This document shows positions 23,444 to 35,100 of a stretch of 64,000 bases of DNA, in pieces (position 1 is the first letter of the stretch; every line of letters begins with the position of its first letter). The DNA comes from Xiphydria camelus (lineage: Eukaryota; Arthropoda; Insecta; Hymenoptera; Xiphydriidae): NCBI GenBank assembly GCA_963678675.1, contig OY783195.1:5652001-5716000 (forward strand). The letters are read 5' to 3'. A program made the translations under genes and the position numbers. A model generated the notes under the pieces. That model ran no database searches. It was not told the origin of the DNA and saw nothing but the letters and a program-made list of their open reading frames with translations.

Positions 23444-23781
23444 TATGTACCATATGTCCGCGATCAAACCTACCATAGCAAAATTGCGAGTTTTGCATGA
23501 GCACCCCTGTGGGTCTCCTCGTCCAATAGAATCACCGGAGAAGCGAGATGCGCATGCGTAGTCATCCGCGAGTGTTGGCGTCGTCAGCAAGTTCAGATCG
23601 GTTTCAATAACATTTCATTGAAACCGATCTGAACTTGCTGACGACGCCAACACTCGCGGATGACTACGCATGCGCATCACGCTTCTCCGGTGATTCTATT
23701 GGACGAGGAGACCCATAGGGGTGCTCATGCAAAACTCGAAATTTTGCTATGGGTGCTTTGATCGCGGACATATGGTACATA
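23444..23781. mobile_element. Near-perfect 338-bp palindrome
   Basis: The left arm begins TATGTACCATATGTCCGCG and the right arm ends with its near-complement. They meet at about 23613 in a loop of only a few bases. Mismatches are very few, so the element is young or its arms are homogenised. No protein is encoded. Confidence 0.75.
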
Positions 23782-23837
23782 CTTGTATACTTACACATAC
23801 CTAAACACAGGTAATAAATCCTTACAGACGGATAGAT

Positions 23838-24050
23838 ACACCCACGTGCACGGATTCTAATCATGGTGACTTTCTAAAATGTCATTTTTAAACATACTAG
23901 CCAATGAACAATTAATTCTCATGCTTTCATTAACGAGAGTAGACGCCACCGTAGCTAATGAGGGCATGAGAATTAATTGTTCATTGGCTAGTATGTTTAA
24001 AAATGACATTTTAGAAAGTCACCATGATTAGAATCCGTGCACGCGGGTGT
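23838..24050. mobile_element. MITE, family B
   Basis: It has ACACCC...GGGTGT ends flanked by TA on both sides, with arms nearly perfectly complementary (for example GTGACTTTCTAAAATGTCAT and its complement). The length is 213 bp. Confidence 0.72.
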
Positions 24051-24080
24051 AGATCAGGCTTTCAAAAAGGCGCCAGTTTA

Positions 24081-25024
24081 GGGGCCTATTTCATGGATCG
24101 GACACGTCGGATTGTCGTATAGTACAAGTCACTTCGAGATTGGCTGTGAAAAAATCGGGTGGGGGTTCATCACAGATATCTTGTCGGATGAATGAAATAG
24201 TCAATTGACGACAAAATTCGCTTTTGCACCATCAGTGAAAATACAATTAGGTTGGCTGGTGGTCGAGGAAGTAAACTTCGGCGCCACCGAGCTAAACACC
24301 CTTTTTGACCGTCTGATTTAAAATATCGACACCTTGCTTTGAAAACCTCGAAGTGCAATTTTTGACAAAAATGCCATTTATAACTTACTATGTTAAGGTT
24401 TAAAATCTGAAAACAGTAAGCTATAAATGGCATTTTTTTCAAAAATTTCACTTTCAAAATTTTCGAAGTAAGGTATCGATGGTATCGATATATTAATATG
24501 GCAGCCTACTTCATAGTAGGCATGGAATTCAGATATTATCAAAATACCTTTCAATCAAATTTTGTTTTCTTCCACCAGTTTTGGCGTTAAGACCAACTAA
24601 TAATTCCTTCAACTGCTTCACTTTCAAATCACCGTAATTCATTTTTACCAATTTTTTTACCAGTCACATTAGTACAACATTAATAATGTATTATAACCGT
24701 TTAAATTTGTCCGCGGGTGTTTGGCTCGGTGGCGCCATCTGCTTCAGTTTTGCCCAGCCAACCTCATTCGTAACCTCAATATTTCTCAGATAGCCATCGG
24801 TGGCGTTGAACGTAGCTTACTGTCGCGCCATCATCCGGCCATGCACGAGCCCTATTTTTCGTCGTACGAAACCGTCGCTTGAAGTTCAGCACTGCTGAAC
24901 TTTCGAACGACGAAAAATACCGTCGGTCCAACAGATTTCCCCCACCACCACTTTTTGTCACAGCCAATCGGAGTGACTTGTCTTATACGACAATCCGACG
25001 TGTCCGATCCATGAATGAGGCCCC
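24081..25024. mobile_element. Non-autonomous inverted-repeat transposon, PIF/Harbinger-like
   Basis: Terminal inverted repeats of about 85 bp begin GGGGCCTATTTCATGGATCG and end in its near-complement. TTA flanks both ends (24078-24080 and 25025-25027), matching the 3-bp TWA duplications of PIF/Harbinger elements. No transposase is present. A second inverted-repeat element (24249-24764, ends AGGTTGGCTGG and CCAGCCAACCT) is nested inside, with its own hairpin near 24363-24447. Confidence 0.65.
24249..24764. mobile_element. Nested inverted-repeat element
   Basis: The ends AGGTTGGCTGG and CCAGCCAACCT, together with TCGGCGCCACCGAGC and GCTCGGTGGCGCC, form inverted arms inside the 24081-25024 element. 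It encodes nothing recognisable. Confidence 0.5.
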
Positions 25025-25184
25025 TTATAATAAACGCATAAAATACTATTCTAACCTGACCTACCGTGACGTAATCCAATTCAACACCTAATAGAGCATA
25101 ACCATAGGTCAAAATGAGACCGAATCCAAGCGTGCTTCAACTTAATTTTAATGATTTCAATCAACGGCAAACTTACCTGTCGGT

Positions 25185-25568
25185 TTAATGACTGGTCAGG
25201 ATTCTGTCTCCTAAAACCGATTCCATCGTCCACATATATTCGTCATTGGACGACTCTATATAGTGGCTGGACGACGCTACAACTTTGTATCCCAGACTTC
25301 TCAGAGCTGTTAAAACTACAGAGGGATGCTCATAGTACGTTATATTTAAACTATTCCAGGTGTACCCTCTCCTAAGGCTATCTAATTGCGCTATATCCGT
25401 ATCTGCAATGAAACACAGATGCATTTTTTACCACAGGCGATTGGACTAGATAACATTGAAGAAATTTGAGTCTTGGACGTTTTTAACGATACCTCTCAAG
25501 CCAGAGACAGTAACCTCATAAGGGGCATCGTGCGGGTGAAGATTACCACGCACTAAAATGTATGACAT
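25185..25568 (-). CDS. Small protein resembling GTP cyclohydrolase I feedback regulator
   Basis: Two exons, 25493-25568 and 25185-25402, join in phase (donor GAG|GTATCG, acceptor CATTGCAG) and give 97 residues. The pattern resembles GFRP: a short N-terminal strand MSYILV, a central PYEVTVSGL, then YYEHPSVVLTALRSLGYKVV and a terminal strand ending MWTMES. GFRP (84 aa in human) forms pentamers on GTP cyclohydrolase I and passes on feedback from tetrahydrobiopterin and phenylalanine. Similarity is weak and judged by eye. The order of conserved residues and the clean splice phases support a real gene, but the name is tentative. It lies alone in a transposon island, 160 bp from the 24081-25024 element. 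Confidence 0.45.
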
Positions 25569-26426
25569 CTCTGATCGTAAGCTAAAACGAGCCGGAAAGA
25601 AGAGATATTATTCACATACACTCATGTTGGAAACGCAATACGACGGAGAAAAGTTTTTGAGTCTCTCAACTCGAATAGCTTGGGAACGTATTCGCGTTAT
25701 CGCACCTCGAATATTCTCGTTGAAACGATGAGAACAACGAATCTCGTTAGGTATCTCGCGACAGAACACAACACGACAATGTGTAACGAATATTTTATTC
25801 TACCTACGCATACGAACACGAATAGATCGTCAAGTACGCACTCTCTCTGTAACTAGAGATTCGTAGTTAGTGAAAATGTATAGCAGAGGTATTTACCATT
25901 CACGAAATTACAAGCTCCTCAAGCGGCGATGCGTCATTCACTCGTATCACCCTTCACACTGACTTTGTCTAAATTATTCGTCAAACACTTATGCACAGAT
26001 AAATGAAGGTACTCGAGTTATATACGTAAATACAACTATTTATACATACATACGTAGTACCATACCCTGCCACCGTGAATAAAATTAAAGCAGTGTTACC
26101 GAACGTTATATATTTGGAAAAGAAGAGAATAAAGGGACTCTCGAAACTCTACCAGCACGCGAATCACACTGCATCAGCGTCGCGGACAGACTGACTCGTC
26201 TCCGCGCGTTGGTGGCGTGATTCGCCGAATGGGGGAAGGAGCGCACCGGGACCACCGGGACGAAGGGCAGACGAGGTCGGGAACCACCGCTGTTGTGGCG
26301 CACGGGCGGTTCGAATGACGGTAGACCGAGCCTCTGCTACCTATGTAAATATGTATGTCAATGTGCACACATATATACCAATACAACGGCCTTGCCATTT
26401 ATACAGATACTCGAAGCGGACAAATT

Positions 26427-26676
26427 TGAAGGGTACGCGGGAAAAAGGGGCTCATCGACATTTTCCCATTTTTAAAGGAGAGCAGTTTACGGAAAGAAAT
26501 GAGCACCTTCTTTCCCTGTATGCCTAAATTTTAATCGAGAATATCTGCATTGAGCCTTTTTTTTCCAGTTTCAAGAGTATGGGGCAATAGAACTATAAAA
26601 ATTCTATACACAACGTGATAATATTCCAATTTTTCAATAAAATGTCGATGAGTCCCTTTTTCCCGTGTACCCTTCA
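26427..26676. mobile_element. Inverted-repeat element (~250 bp)
   Basis: GAAGGGTACGCGGGAAAAAG at the left and its near-complement CTTTTTCCCGTGTACCCTTC at the right are parts of arms about 46 bp long around an AT-rich centre. There is no coding capacity. Confidence 0.55.
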
Positions 26677-26956
26677 TTTTCGAGGGCATTTCTAGGTAGA
26701 GCAATTGCATAAAGCATTGCAGAAAAATAGTGTTAATGATAATAACAGAATCGACCATTAATACGTTGTTCGAGACGCGCAGTCACCCCATACGTAAATA
26801 CATACATACATACATATTATACCATATGAGGCTAACTTACTCGCCAGGAAAGAAACTTCAATAACTATTATCTCATTATTTTTGAATTTTTGGCCTATAT
26901 CGATATAAGACTTTATTGTAGATAATAACGTAACCTTCTAATAGTGTCGAAATAGA

Positions 26957-27345
26957 TATTTTCGTTATAAGGGCGTGAAGTGCCGTTTTTAACGAGTGTG
27001 AAGTTTTCCGCACGAGCGAAGCGAGTGCGGCAACCACCCGAGTTAAATCGACGCGAAACTCCCTTATAACGAATTCTATTTTTTGTCACTAAGTGCCAAA
27101 TACGAGGTTGATTGGGTTGAGGACTCCCGTGAAACCGAGTTTTACTCACTGAGTGACGAAAATATCTATTTCTTCAGTGGCGCCCACGCTCCAACCTCGG
27201 TTTTGACACTGGTGACAAAAAGTCAAATTCGATATTCGTGTTTTGCGCCGTTTTTAACTCGTGTGATAGCCGCACTCGCTTCGCTCGTGCAGCAAATTTC
27301 ACACTCGTTAAAAACTTGCGCTTCATGCACTCATATCGAAAATAA
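26957..27345. repeat. Inverted repeat with GCACGAGCGAAGCGAGTGCGG cores
   Basis: Arms 26957-27058 and 27245-27345 share TTTTTAACGAGTGTGAA and the palindromic-looking core in opposite orientation. It forms the left part of the insertion within the family A MITE. Confidence 0.5.
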
Positions 27346-27427
27346 CTAAATACTGGGGTCGGCATAAGTCAGTTAACAAATTTGCACATCAAAAAAAATG
27401 AAAAGAACAGCATACAAAAACATGGTT

Positions 27428-27983
27428 TATAGGGCGATTGGGTAACTGCACAAAACAGATAGAGTGCCATCTGTGGCACGCACCAAGCATTAAGCAGATG
27501 CCCGTGGTATAAGCGCTGTTTACACGTTATTTTGGATAATAATTGAAGTGTTTTACCTATGAGATTTAATCAACATGGCCTAAATTATAAGAGAATGTTG
27601 ATTTCAAAGCATTCAAATAAATTCTTTCCGTGGAAAATCGTTATCAAAAGGTAAATACAAGCAGCGCCACCAAGCTGGGTTTCTTGGCGAAACTTGGATG
27701 TACACCCGTGCTCACGGAATCTGTCGCTGGTGACTTTTTTTAAATGTTATTTTTAAACGTACTAACCAATGATTAATCAATCCTCGTGCTTTCATTAACG
27801 AGAGTAGACGTCACCGTAGCTAATGAGGGCATGAGAATTAATTGTTCACTGGTTAGTACGTTTAAAAATAAGATTTAAAAAAAGTCACCAGCGACAGATT
27901 CCGTGAGCACGGGTGTACATTCTCTATATGTCATGTGTAACACAAACAAAAGCTACGTTTGTGGAAGTACGCTAGAGCCCTAT
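27428..27983 (+). repeat. 340-bp repeat unit, copy 1, interrupted by a MITE
   Basis: It starts TATAGGGCGATTGGGTAACTG and ends CTAGAGCCCTAT. It is nearly identical to 28026-28368 apart from the family B MITE inserted at 27702-27916. Confidence 0.75.
27702..27916. mobile_element. MITE, family B, with target-site evidence
   Basis: CACCCG...CGGGTG is flanked by TA on both sides. The uninterrupted second repeat (at about 28296) reads GGATGTACATTCTC, so the pre-insertion site had a single TA. This shows a 2-bp TA target duplication, as in Tc1/mariner-type elements. Confidence 0.75.
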
Positions 27984-28025
27984 TGTACAGATACACAAGT
28001 AATGACGTATTGAGTACGTAATGAG

Positions 28026-28368
28026 TATAGGGCGATTGGGTAACTGCACAAAACAGATAGAGTGCCATCTGTGGCACGCACCAAGCATTAAGTAGATGCC
28101 CGTGGTATAAGCGCTGTTTACACGTTATTTTGGATAATAATTGAAGTGTTTTACCCATGAGATTTAATCAACATGGCCTCAATTATAATAGAATGTGGAT
28201 TTCAAAGCATTCAAATAAATTCTTTCCGTGGAAAATCGTTATCAAAAGGTAAATACAAGCAGCGCCACCAAGCTGGGTTTCTTGGCGAAACTTGGATGTA
28301 CATTCTCTATATGTACACGTGTAACACAAACAAAAGCTACGTTTGTGGAAGTACGCTAGAGCCCTATA
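28026..28368 (+). repeat. 340-bp repeat unit, copy 2 (empty site)
   Basis: This is the uninterrupted counterpart of 27428-27983, separated from it by 42 bp. The ends TATAGGGC and GCCCTATA are a short inverted repeat, so each unit may itself be a small transposon. Confidence 0.7.
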
Positions 28369-29141
28369 CGAATCGTAGATTGCTTGGGTGTTTCAACAAA
28401 CGCTTGGGCAACGAGATGCATGTTCTTTTCTGTCACTACCGTGGGACGGCGACGTTTCTCGCGGGGCCCAAATCTGACTGTTGGCGCGCTACAATGTAAA
28501 CAGAAAGATAATAAGCGGGAATAGCAACGACGCAACTCGAATAGGCCCGTTCGTAGTTACAGAGCCTTCGATAATAGAAACAAAACGAAGAAAGTGTCTC
28601 ACAATTTAGAGATTCGTAAGAATCAACAGGACAAAGGATGTGTGCCCTATACCTATATGTTACCAGAAGAAGGGGCAAACTGTCGAACGCCAAAAAGCGA
28701 GGAAAAATGAAAAAAACTACGATCTATTATTCCAATTGTCCAAAATCACCTCAAATGTATTACCCGTCACCCAAATATGAGTGACGCGGCGACGAACGTG
28801 TTAATAACTTGTATACCATCTGTCTCGTAGGGATGCTGCGCCACGAATTCATAAGATCGTCTCGAAACCAGCGTGGCAACGCAGGTACAGAGTCAACAGG
28901 CATATTTATTTATTTCATTTACGTACTGACAATCGTAAACTAACATTAATTTGCCGTACTTCCCACTTCTCATCTCCCCAATTCAATCACGCACACGTAG
29001 ATGTGCGCGCAAGCACAACTTTCGGACATCGTTAACTGACTTATGCCGGGCCCTGTATAAATATGAGCCAAAAGTTCATAGGTAATAGTGATTGAAGTTT
29101 CTTTCCTGGCGAGTAAGTTTAGCCTCATAGGTAGGCGGGCG

Positions 29142-30231
29142 TAACAGCCCGTTCACACGATACGGTTTTTTCCCGTTTCGGTATTTTACCGAATCCGTTT
29201 TTTTACCGTGTGCTGCAGTGGCGCATACATTTAAATGGGCGCGTTCACACGGTACGTCTTCGAAACTCATACGGCAATTTCACCGATTCGGTCGCGACTG
29301 GCGTTCGGTTTTGTCACCGAAAACCGTATGGCCGGATTCGGTAAAATAACCGAATCGGTCGCTAGTGGCAATGTAGTTTGAATGGAAGTGTTCAGACGGG
29401 ATAGTTTTCGTACGATACGGCTCGTGCATGGCCGGGTGATGGCACGAGAGCCCGAAACGGGTCGTGTTCACACGATACGGTTTTTTCCCGTTTCGGTAAA
29501 TTCACCGAATCGGTTTTTTACCGTGTGCTGCAGTGGCGCATACATTTAAATGGGCGCGTTCACACGGTACGTCTTCGAAACTCATACGGCAATTTCACCG
29601 ATTCGGTCGCGACTGACATTCGGTCTTGTCACTGAAAACCGAATGGCCCGATTCGGGAAAATAATCAAATCGGTTGCTAGTGGCAATGTTTATGCATCGA
29701 AGTGTTCAGACAGGATAGTTTTCGTACTGATAGGTCTCGTGCATGGCCGGGTGATGGCGCGACAATAAACAATGATTTTAACCCTTTTAGTGCCGGACGA
29801 CGATATATCGTCGTTCTCTGTACTTGCGAAAAGTGCCAGCGACGATATATCATTGCGTATGCGATGGCGCCATGTTCTTCGCATTACGAGAAAGCTCTAT
29901 CTGAAAATAAATGTATAAGACGTTATAAGCGGTCTAATAACATTGCAAAGTAATGTAATAAAAATTGTTTTTGAGTATCCTTTGCATTCGCTCGAGCGGC
30001 ACTGTTTCGACGCCCGGGTGATTGGTTGACACGTCCACTCGACGTGTGCGAAACACTTGCCAGAGCCGTAGCCGAGATAGGTATAGTGTCAGGAGGCTGA
30101 CCGATTCGGTAGAATTTTACCGAAACGGTGAAAAACCGTAACGTATGAACGGGCTGTTCGGTAAAATTACCGAAACGGTGAAAAACCGCATCGTGTGAAC
30201 GAAAAAACCGTATCGTGTGAACGGGCTGTTA
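29142..30231. mobile_element. 1.09-kb inverted-repeat element with internal tandem repeat
   Basis: The ends TAACAGCCCGTTCACACGAT and its complement flank the element. Two tandem units of about 310 bp (from about 29150 and 29465) fill the left two thirds and share TGCTGCAGTGGCGCATACAT. Short ACCGAAACGG-type motifs recur throughout in both orientations. There is no transposase; it is a non-autonomous DNA element. Confidence 0.6.
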
Positions 30232-30424
30232 CACGTTCAGTTTGGTATCAGTTCAGTCTACGACCTTGATCGCTAAATGATTGATGGCAGACTGACGAAT
30301 ATTATTAAAATATTATATCCGTCAGTCCGGTCCATCAGTCCATCAGTCAACGCATTACACGATCAGTTTGGCATCATTCTGACCACAATCATAGACTGAA
30401 CTGATGCCAAACTGAGCGTGTAAC
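30228..30424. mobile_element. MITE abutting the previous element
   Basis: GTTACACGTTCAGTTTGG at the left and CCAAACTGAGCGTGTAAC at the right give arms of about 33 bp. The first bases overlap the end of the preceding element, sharing GTTA. Confidence 0.6.
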
Positions 30425-31412
30425 GTCCGCCATGATATGGTACTTAGGGTGGGAATGTCGCTAAAATACCTATAATACCTACTATACTGTAGAATAAATT
30501 TTCTTACGGTATAGAAACGAACGCAAAAGTGTTTATTCGATTTATCATAAAATATGTATAAACGGTATAAAATTTAGGAAAGAAGCTTTCAAAGACAATG
30601 GGGTTCGGACATTTGGAAAAGATTTTTTAATGAATCTTATAAATACGTTCTCTATGTTTATAAATATTCAGTAGAAAATTGCTTCTCCAATTTTCAATAA
30701 CGTTATACATCAAAATACAAATTGAAGTGCTGAATTTCAAACGCGGCTATAAACGCATTACGATTGGTCGAACACATAGTACGTCATAGCTTTCCGTCGT
30801 ACGGGTTGTACGGTTGTATTGTCCAATCAGGGTTTCAGTAGTCTAACCTAATCTTGCCGTAGCACCGTAATCGCAAGCGTCGCAAGTCAACTCATTTGAT
30901 GAATTCAGGGTCGTACCATTTAAAATGATGAACGGGCTTTCTCGGTCATGTAGATAATCACATTTGTTCATATCTCCACGATCCTTTATTGATAATGTAC
31001 TCTATACGCAGTCATTTATCAATATATTATGCTTTGTATAAAAATTGGGACTCCGATATAGGTAAGAAATAAAAATGTCCATTGCCCTACTAAAGTAAGA
31101 AAATATTTGTACATGGAACTACACATCCTACGTCATTTCTTTTTCGTATTCCGTTTGAATTCACTGTTCTTAATTCGTTAATAACTATAGAAATAATGAT
31201 CTTTAAGCAAAATCTTCTTATAGAAGTGTCAATCTAGACATAAATTATTTTTCTATAAGAAAAAAAATGTTCATGTCCCAAGCCCATTACCCTCTAAGGG
31301 GACGGAGAGGGGAGATATTTGATATCCAGGCAAAATCGTAGTACACAGTGAGTACCTATACGCGTGTATAAATCTTTAATATCATTACGTACGTCGACGT
31401 ACGTTTCTTCCC

Positions 31413-31571
31413 AAGGGGGCCTTTCTCGAGTCACTCGCAAAGTTACGTATACGCATCTGAGCGAATAGACCAATCAGGATCAAGTATTCCGTTGTGGTGG
31501 GGGTCCGGATTGGTCTATTCGCTAAGAAGAGTATACGTTTCTCTCGCGAGTGACTCGAGAAAGGGGGCCCT
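31413..31571. mobile_element. Foldback element sharing a core with 44570-44689
   Basis: The arms GGGGGCCTTTCTCGAGTCAC and GTGACTCGAGAAAGGGGGCC bound the element. Its centre contains a 34-nt block (31468-31501) found again at 44590-44623 with one mismatch. Confidence 0.6.
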
Positions 31572-32118
31572 GTTCACACGACCACTCGTACGAAGGAAGC
31601 ATGATATTGGCCAGTTCGCTTGCGGAAATTTACGATTTCCAAAGTGCATGTAGTGGAGTCCTTCGTATATTCGGAGAAAGAAATCCTAAACAGATAGATC
31701 AAGTGTCGATGAACCTCTGTGAAACAACGCAATCGACTTGCGGGCGCCAACAAGGAGGGGGATAGTCTAACGAAGACGTGCGGGGGTGAACTACTCTCGC
31801 GATTGGCCAAAGGTGGGCCCGGAGGCTGGACGATCGATCGACGCTTCGACGTTCCCCGGGAAGGAAGATTTTGTCTTAGCTTGACTCGGAATAGAGAACG
31901 TTTCTTTCTTGTGTCCGCTTTTCGTCTTTGCGAATACACGGAAGTTTTTAGTCAATCTGTTGTCACCTCTCGTTTCACATACGCGTACCAACACTCCGAC
32001 GAATGATCGCGAATCTACGGAGCACGCGACAAGCGTAGACTCATCGGGTACGGACGTAACAATATACATATTATATAGTACAATAGGTACACACAAGCGA
32101 ACAGTTTTCGAATCGCCA

Positions 32119-35100
32119 TTATTTTTTCATTAACAAATGAAAGGTACTTTGAAAAGTACTCAGAGCCGGCGGTATCCCTTCCAACTGACTGAGCAATGCC
32201 GCGGCGTGAGGCACATACTTTTGCTCTACCAATCGGTTGATCAGTATCCTGATATTTTCTTCAATCTCGGAACGATTGCAATCCAAAAAGACTTCTTCGA
32301 GTATTTGGTTGTACACAATGTGATCGGGGCCGAATGATGCCGTCAAATTTTTAATGAATAACTCGTTCAATATTGGTGGAAGTAACTTCAAATTCTACAA
32401 CGTAGTGAAATGATACATTTTAATAATCGGGAAGACATGTCTGTATGAATATTCGAACGTCCGTTAATGGAATTGTGCATATATACCTGCCAGTCTCGTT
32501 TTATAATATCTACCGCTTCTTCGTGCAGCGAGGGCTCCTCACTGCATAGTTTTATATATACGCCATGCTCCGGGCTGTATTCACCCTCGTGCCTCTTGAG
32601 AAATTCCAAAATTGCCTGAGGAACGTATTTCGCGATGCAATTAGAGGGCGATTTGGAAGTGGTGTGTAAATTTCAAAAATATCTCGCAATAGACTTACAT
32701 CCTTGGAAATCGACTGTCCATCCATGAGTTCTTTAAACACTCGCAATATTTGTGATTCGTAGTCTGGCGTATTTTCCTTCGTTAGATGTAACTTCGCCGT
32801 CTCCAACATTCTGAATACCGGATGGCTCGAGCTGGTAATAAAACTTGGTTTGGTAAATTTTGGCCATTTAGATAATGTCTCCTTCAACTTTAAATACTGA
32901 TTCTTGGTTCGTATCTTGTCCAACATTTTGTTGAAGCTGCTAAATCGATCTTCCTCGGTAGCCTCTTCAACGATAATCGGATCGTCTGTTGCATTCGATC
33001 CGGAGTAATCAGGTACGGCGCTATCGGATTTTTTCTCATCCTCTTCGCTTTGATCCGAAAAATCACCCCAGTCGTCGCTCCATGGGATATCTTCATCCCG
33101 CGCGGAAAAACTGGAAGCTAGGTCCAAGGATTCCTTTCCTGCGTAATTCTTAGTCTCGCATATTCCGGGAACATCTTCTCTTCGATCTTCCAGTCGCGGA
33201 GGCGTACTCCGAACATTATTCTCCAATTTTACCGGCCGTATTTCATCCGCTGTCGTACCTTTCGCGGGTGCTGCACACTTCTCTTCGATATTAGATATAT
33301 TATCGTCCAGCAGGAGTGATCGAAAGTGGCGGAGGTTTTCTGCGATTTCACATTGATTCGTTTTCTCGACTGTCGTCATTGTCGTCGCAGCGCGTATCAA
33401 TTCCATCGGATCGTAGTAATATATTTCCGTCGCATTTGGATTTAACGTCTTGTAAAGCAACAGGGAGTAAAAGTATGCCGCTAGTTTAACGTACGAACTC
33501 GACTGTGGTAGATTGCTGAAAATAGTTCGGACGACGGGTGAGTGATTATTGCGTAGGCTCAATAAGTAAGCCAGACCTAGCAAGCAATCCTCCGGGAGAG
33601 TGTACCGCGCACATTCGAGCAATACTGAAACAGACGGTTACGCGTACGCGCACCGATTAATTGTAGCAGTGTTGTCAACGCAAAAGGCTTCCGCGTACTT
33701 ACAATGATCGACGTCGCTAGCTTCCAAGCCGTAACAGGCCGATTCGCTGGACAAAGCAACCCTCAGTAAAGTTTGACACAACTTCAATTTTGCATCGGGT
33801 ATGTCCGGCGTGGAGTATTTCGTATATTCTATATCGAGATTGCTGATTTTACAGGATTCGTGTAAACTTTCGTAAAAACAGGGAAAACTTTGCTTATCGT
33901 CATTTCGCTGCTCGAGGACGGTGTCCTGTCGAGCAAAGCCCGTCGAACTTTCTACCCCACCGATCAAATTCAACGTGCCCTTCCAAAAATTTTTGTTACC
34001 CACATTTTTAATCAAATCAAACGTCGAATTCTTCACGAATTCTGCTGAGCTTTTGACAGCTTTAGTCGAAGTATCAAGGACATTCGGAACGAACTCCTTC
34101 GCCTCCGCTTGCGGCTGTAAAAGATAAGAATACCGTGTCGAGAGCTTGAAACCGCGAAACGTGCCCGACACATTTTCCATTTCGCGCATTCCGCGTATAG
34201 ATTTTACCGTTGTCATGGCGTCGGTAAACTCGTCGTCACTCTCGACATCGTGATACAAATCCTGATCGTCGTTCGGTGGCAGCCAATTTTCCAAGTCTTT
34301 GTGCAGGATTTGTACTTCCAACAGATGCATCTGCTTCAGTGACTCTTCCAACAAGTCACTCGTGCTGGTGTTCTTGTCCATTGCAAACCAAAGACATCTT
34401 TGTCTGCACTTCAAGTCTCGAAATTGTTCGCAAAATCCTAAATTGAACGCGATTTTCCACGCGGGAGAGTAGTTGCTCTCCATTAACTGTCGACACGTGG
34501 AAGCACACGCATCGTAATCCTTCAGCTGGAAATACAAATATACATTATTCGATTGTTCCTTGCAATCGCGTCCGCCTAAATCCGCATTTAGTGCTTCCAG
34601 GAATTCGAAGGGAGGATAAAGATGTAGATATCCACTTCACCTCGAAAGCCTTTCTCGCTACGAGATCCAAGACCTTGCCCTCTCGACTTCGCGAGTTTTT
34701 TTTCTCCACTCTCAAGTAATTTGCCAGTGTTAATAATCTTTGTTTACTGCGATAAGCGTCCCGTCGATTATTCAAGCAACTTTCTATCAATTTAAGTCTG
34801 TCCTGCGTTAACCTGACTTGGAGCGGCAGTATGTCCACGTTGAATTCGTTTAAAATTTGCAGAGAATTGATGAGATCGTACTCTTCCTTGATCCTTTCAT
34901 TATCGTCCTCGATGAGGTGTAAAGCCGCTCTGAAAGAGATGCAACGTTTGACGCGACGCGAAGTTGATATTTTCAAAGAATGAAAAAGGCGGCTTACTTG
35001 GCTAATTCCATGCTTGGGTCAGTGAGACTCTTGGAACTGTCGAAGTATTCGGTACTCGCTTGCAAGATCAAATTGACTGCCTTGTCGTAGGATACTTTCA

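Larger units (their letters stand above)
21267..25184. other. Transposon-rich spacer, no gene recognised
   Basis: From CWF19L1 to the small gene at 25185 the sequence is mostly repeats. There are two abutting MITEs (21517-21935), a 63-bp tandem duplication (22251-22376), a near-perfect 338-bp palindrome (23444-23781), another MITE (23838-24050) and a 944-bp inverted-repeat element (24081-25024). The stretches 21936-22250 and 22377-23443 hold nothing recognisable beyond simple TACA/TGTA repeats near 23318-23365. Confidence 0.5.
27355..29053. mobile_element. Candidate 1.7-kb element with 23-bp terminal inverted repeats
   Basis: CGGCATAAGTCAGTTAAC near 27360-27377 recurs inverted at 29031-29048, within 23-bp ends that differ at two positions. 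Inside are two copies of a 340-bp repeat (27428-27983 with an insertion, and 28026-28368). No transposase is seen and no target duplication is clear, so this may be a non-autonomous DNA transposon. Confidence 0.4.
26824..29130. mobile_element. Family A MITE split by nested insertions
   Basis: The left arm occupies 26824-26936 and the right arm 29060-29130. Compared with the intact copy at 37348-37556, the two halves together make one element. The intervening sequence is a 410-bp inverted-repeat block (26940-27352) and a 1.7-kb insertion (27355-29053). That is at least four layers, since the 1.7-kb part contains a repeat interrupted by a further MITE. Confidence 0.5.
25569..32118. other. Transposon island between the GFRP-like gene and NBAS
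   Basis: No gene is recognised. Up to 26420 the sequence looks unique but non-coding. From 26427 to 30424 it is almost entirely inverted-repeat elements, several nested. From 30425 to 31410 it is AT-rich with nothing I can name. A foldback sits at 31413-31571. The final 550 bp before the NBAS stop is probably its 3' UTR and spacer. Confidence 0.5.

Noticed and set aside
27355..28368. Possible CRISPR-like repeat arrangement
   Set aside because: There are only two long copies with no regular spacers, in an insect genome. They are transposon-derived duplicates.
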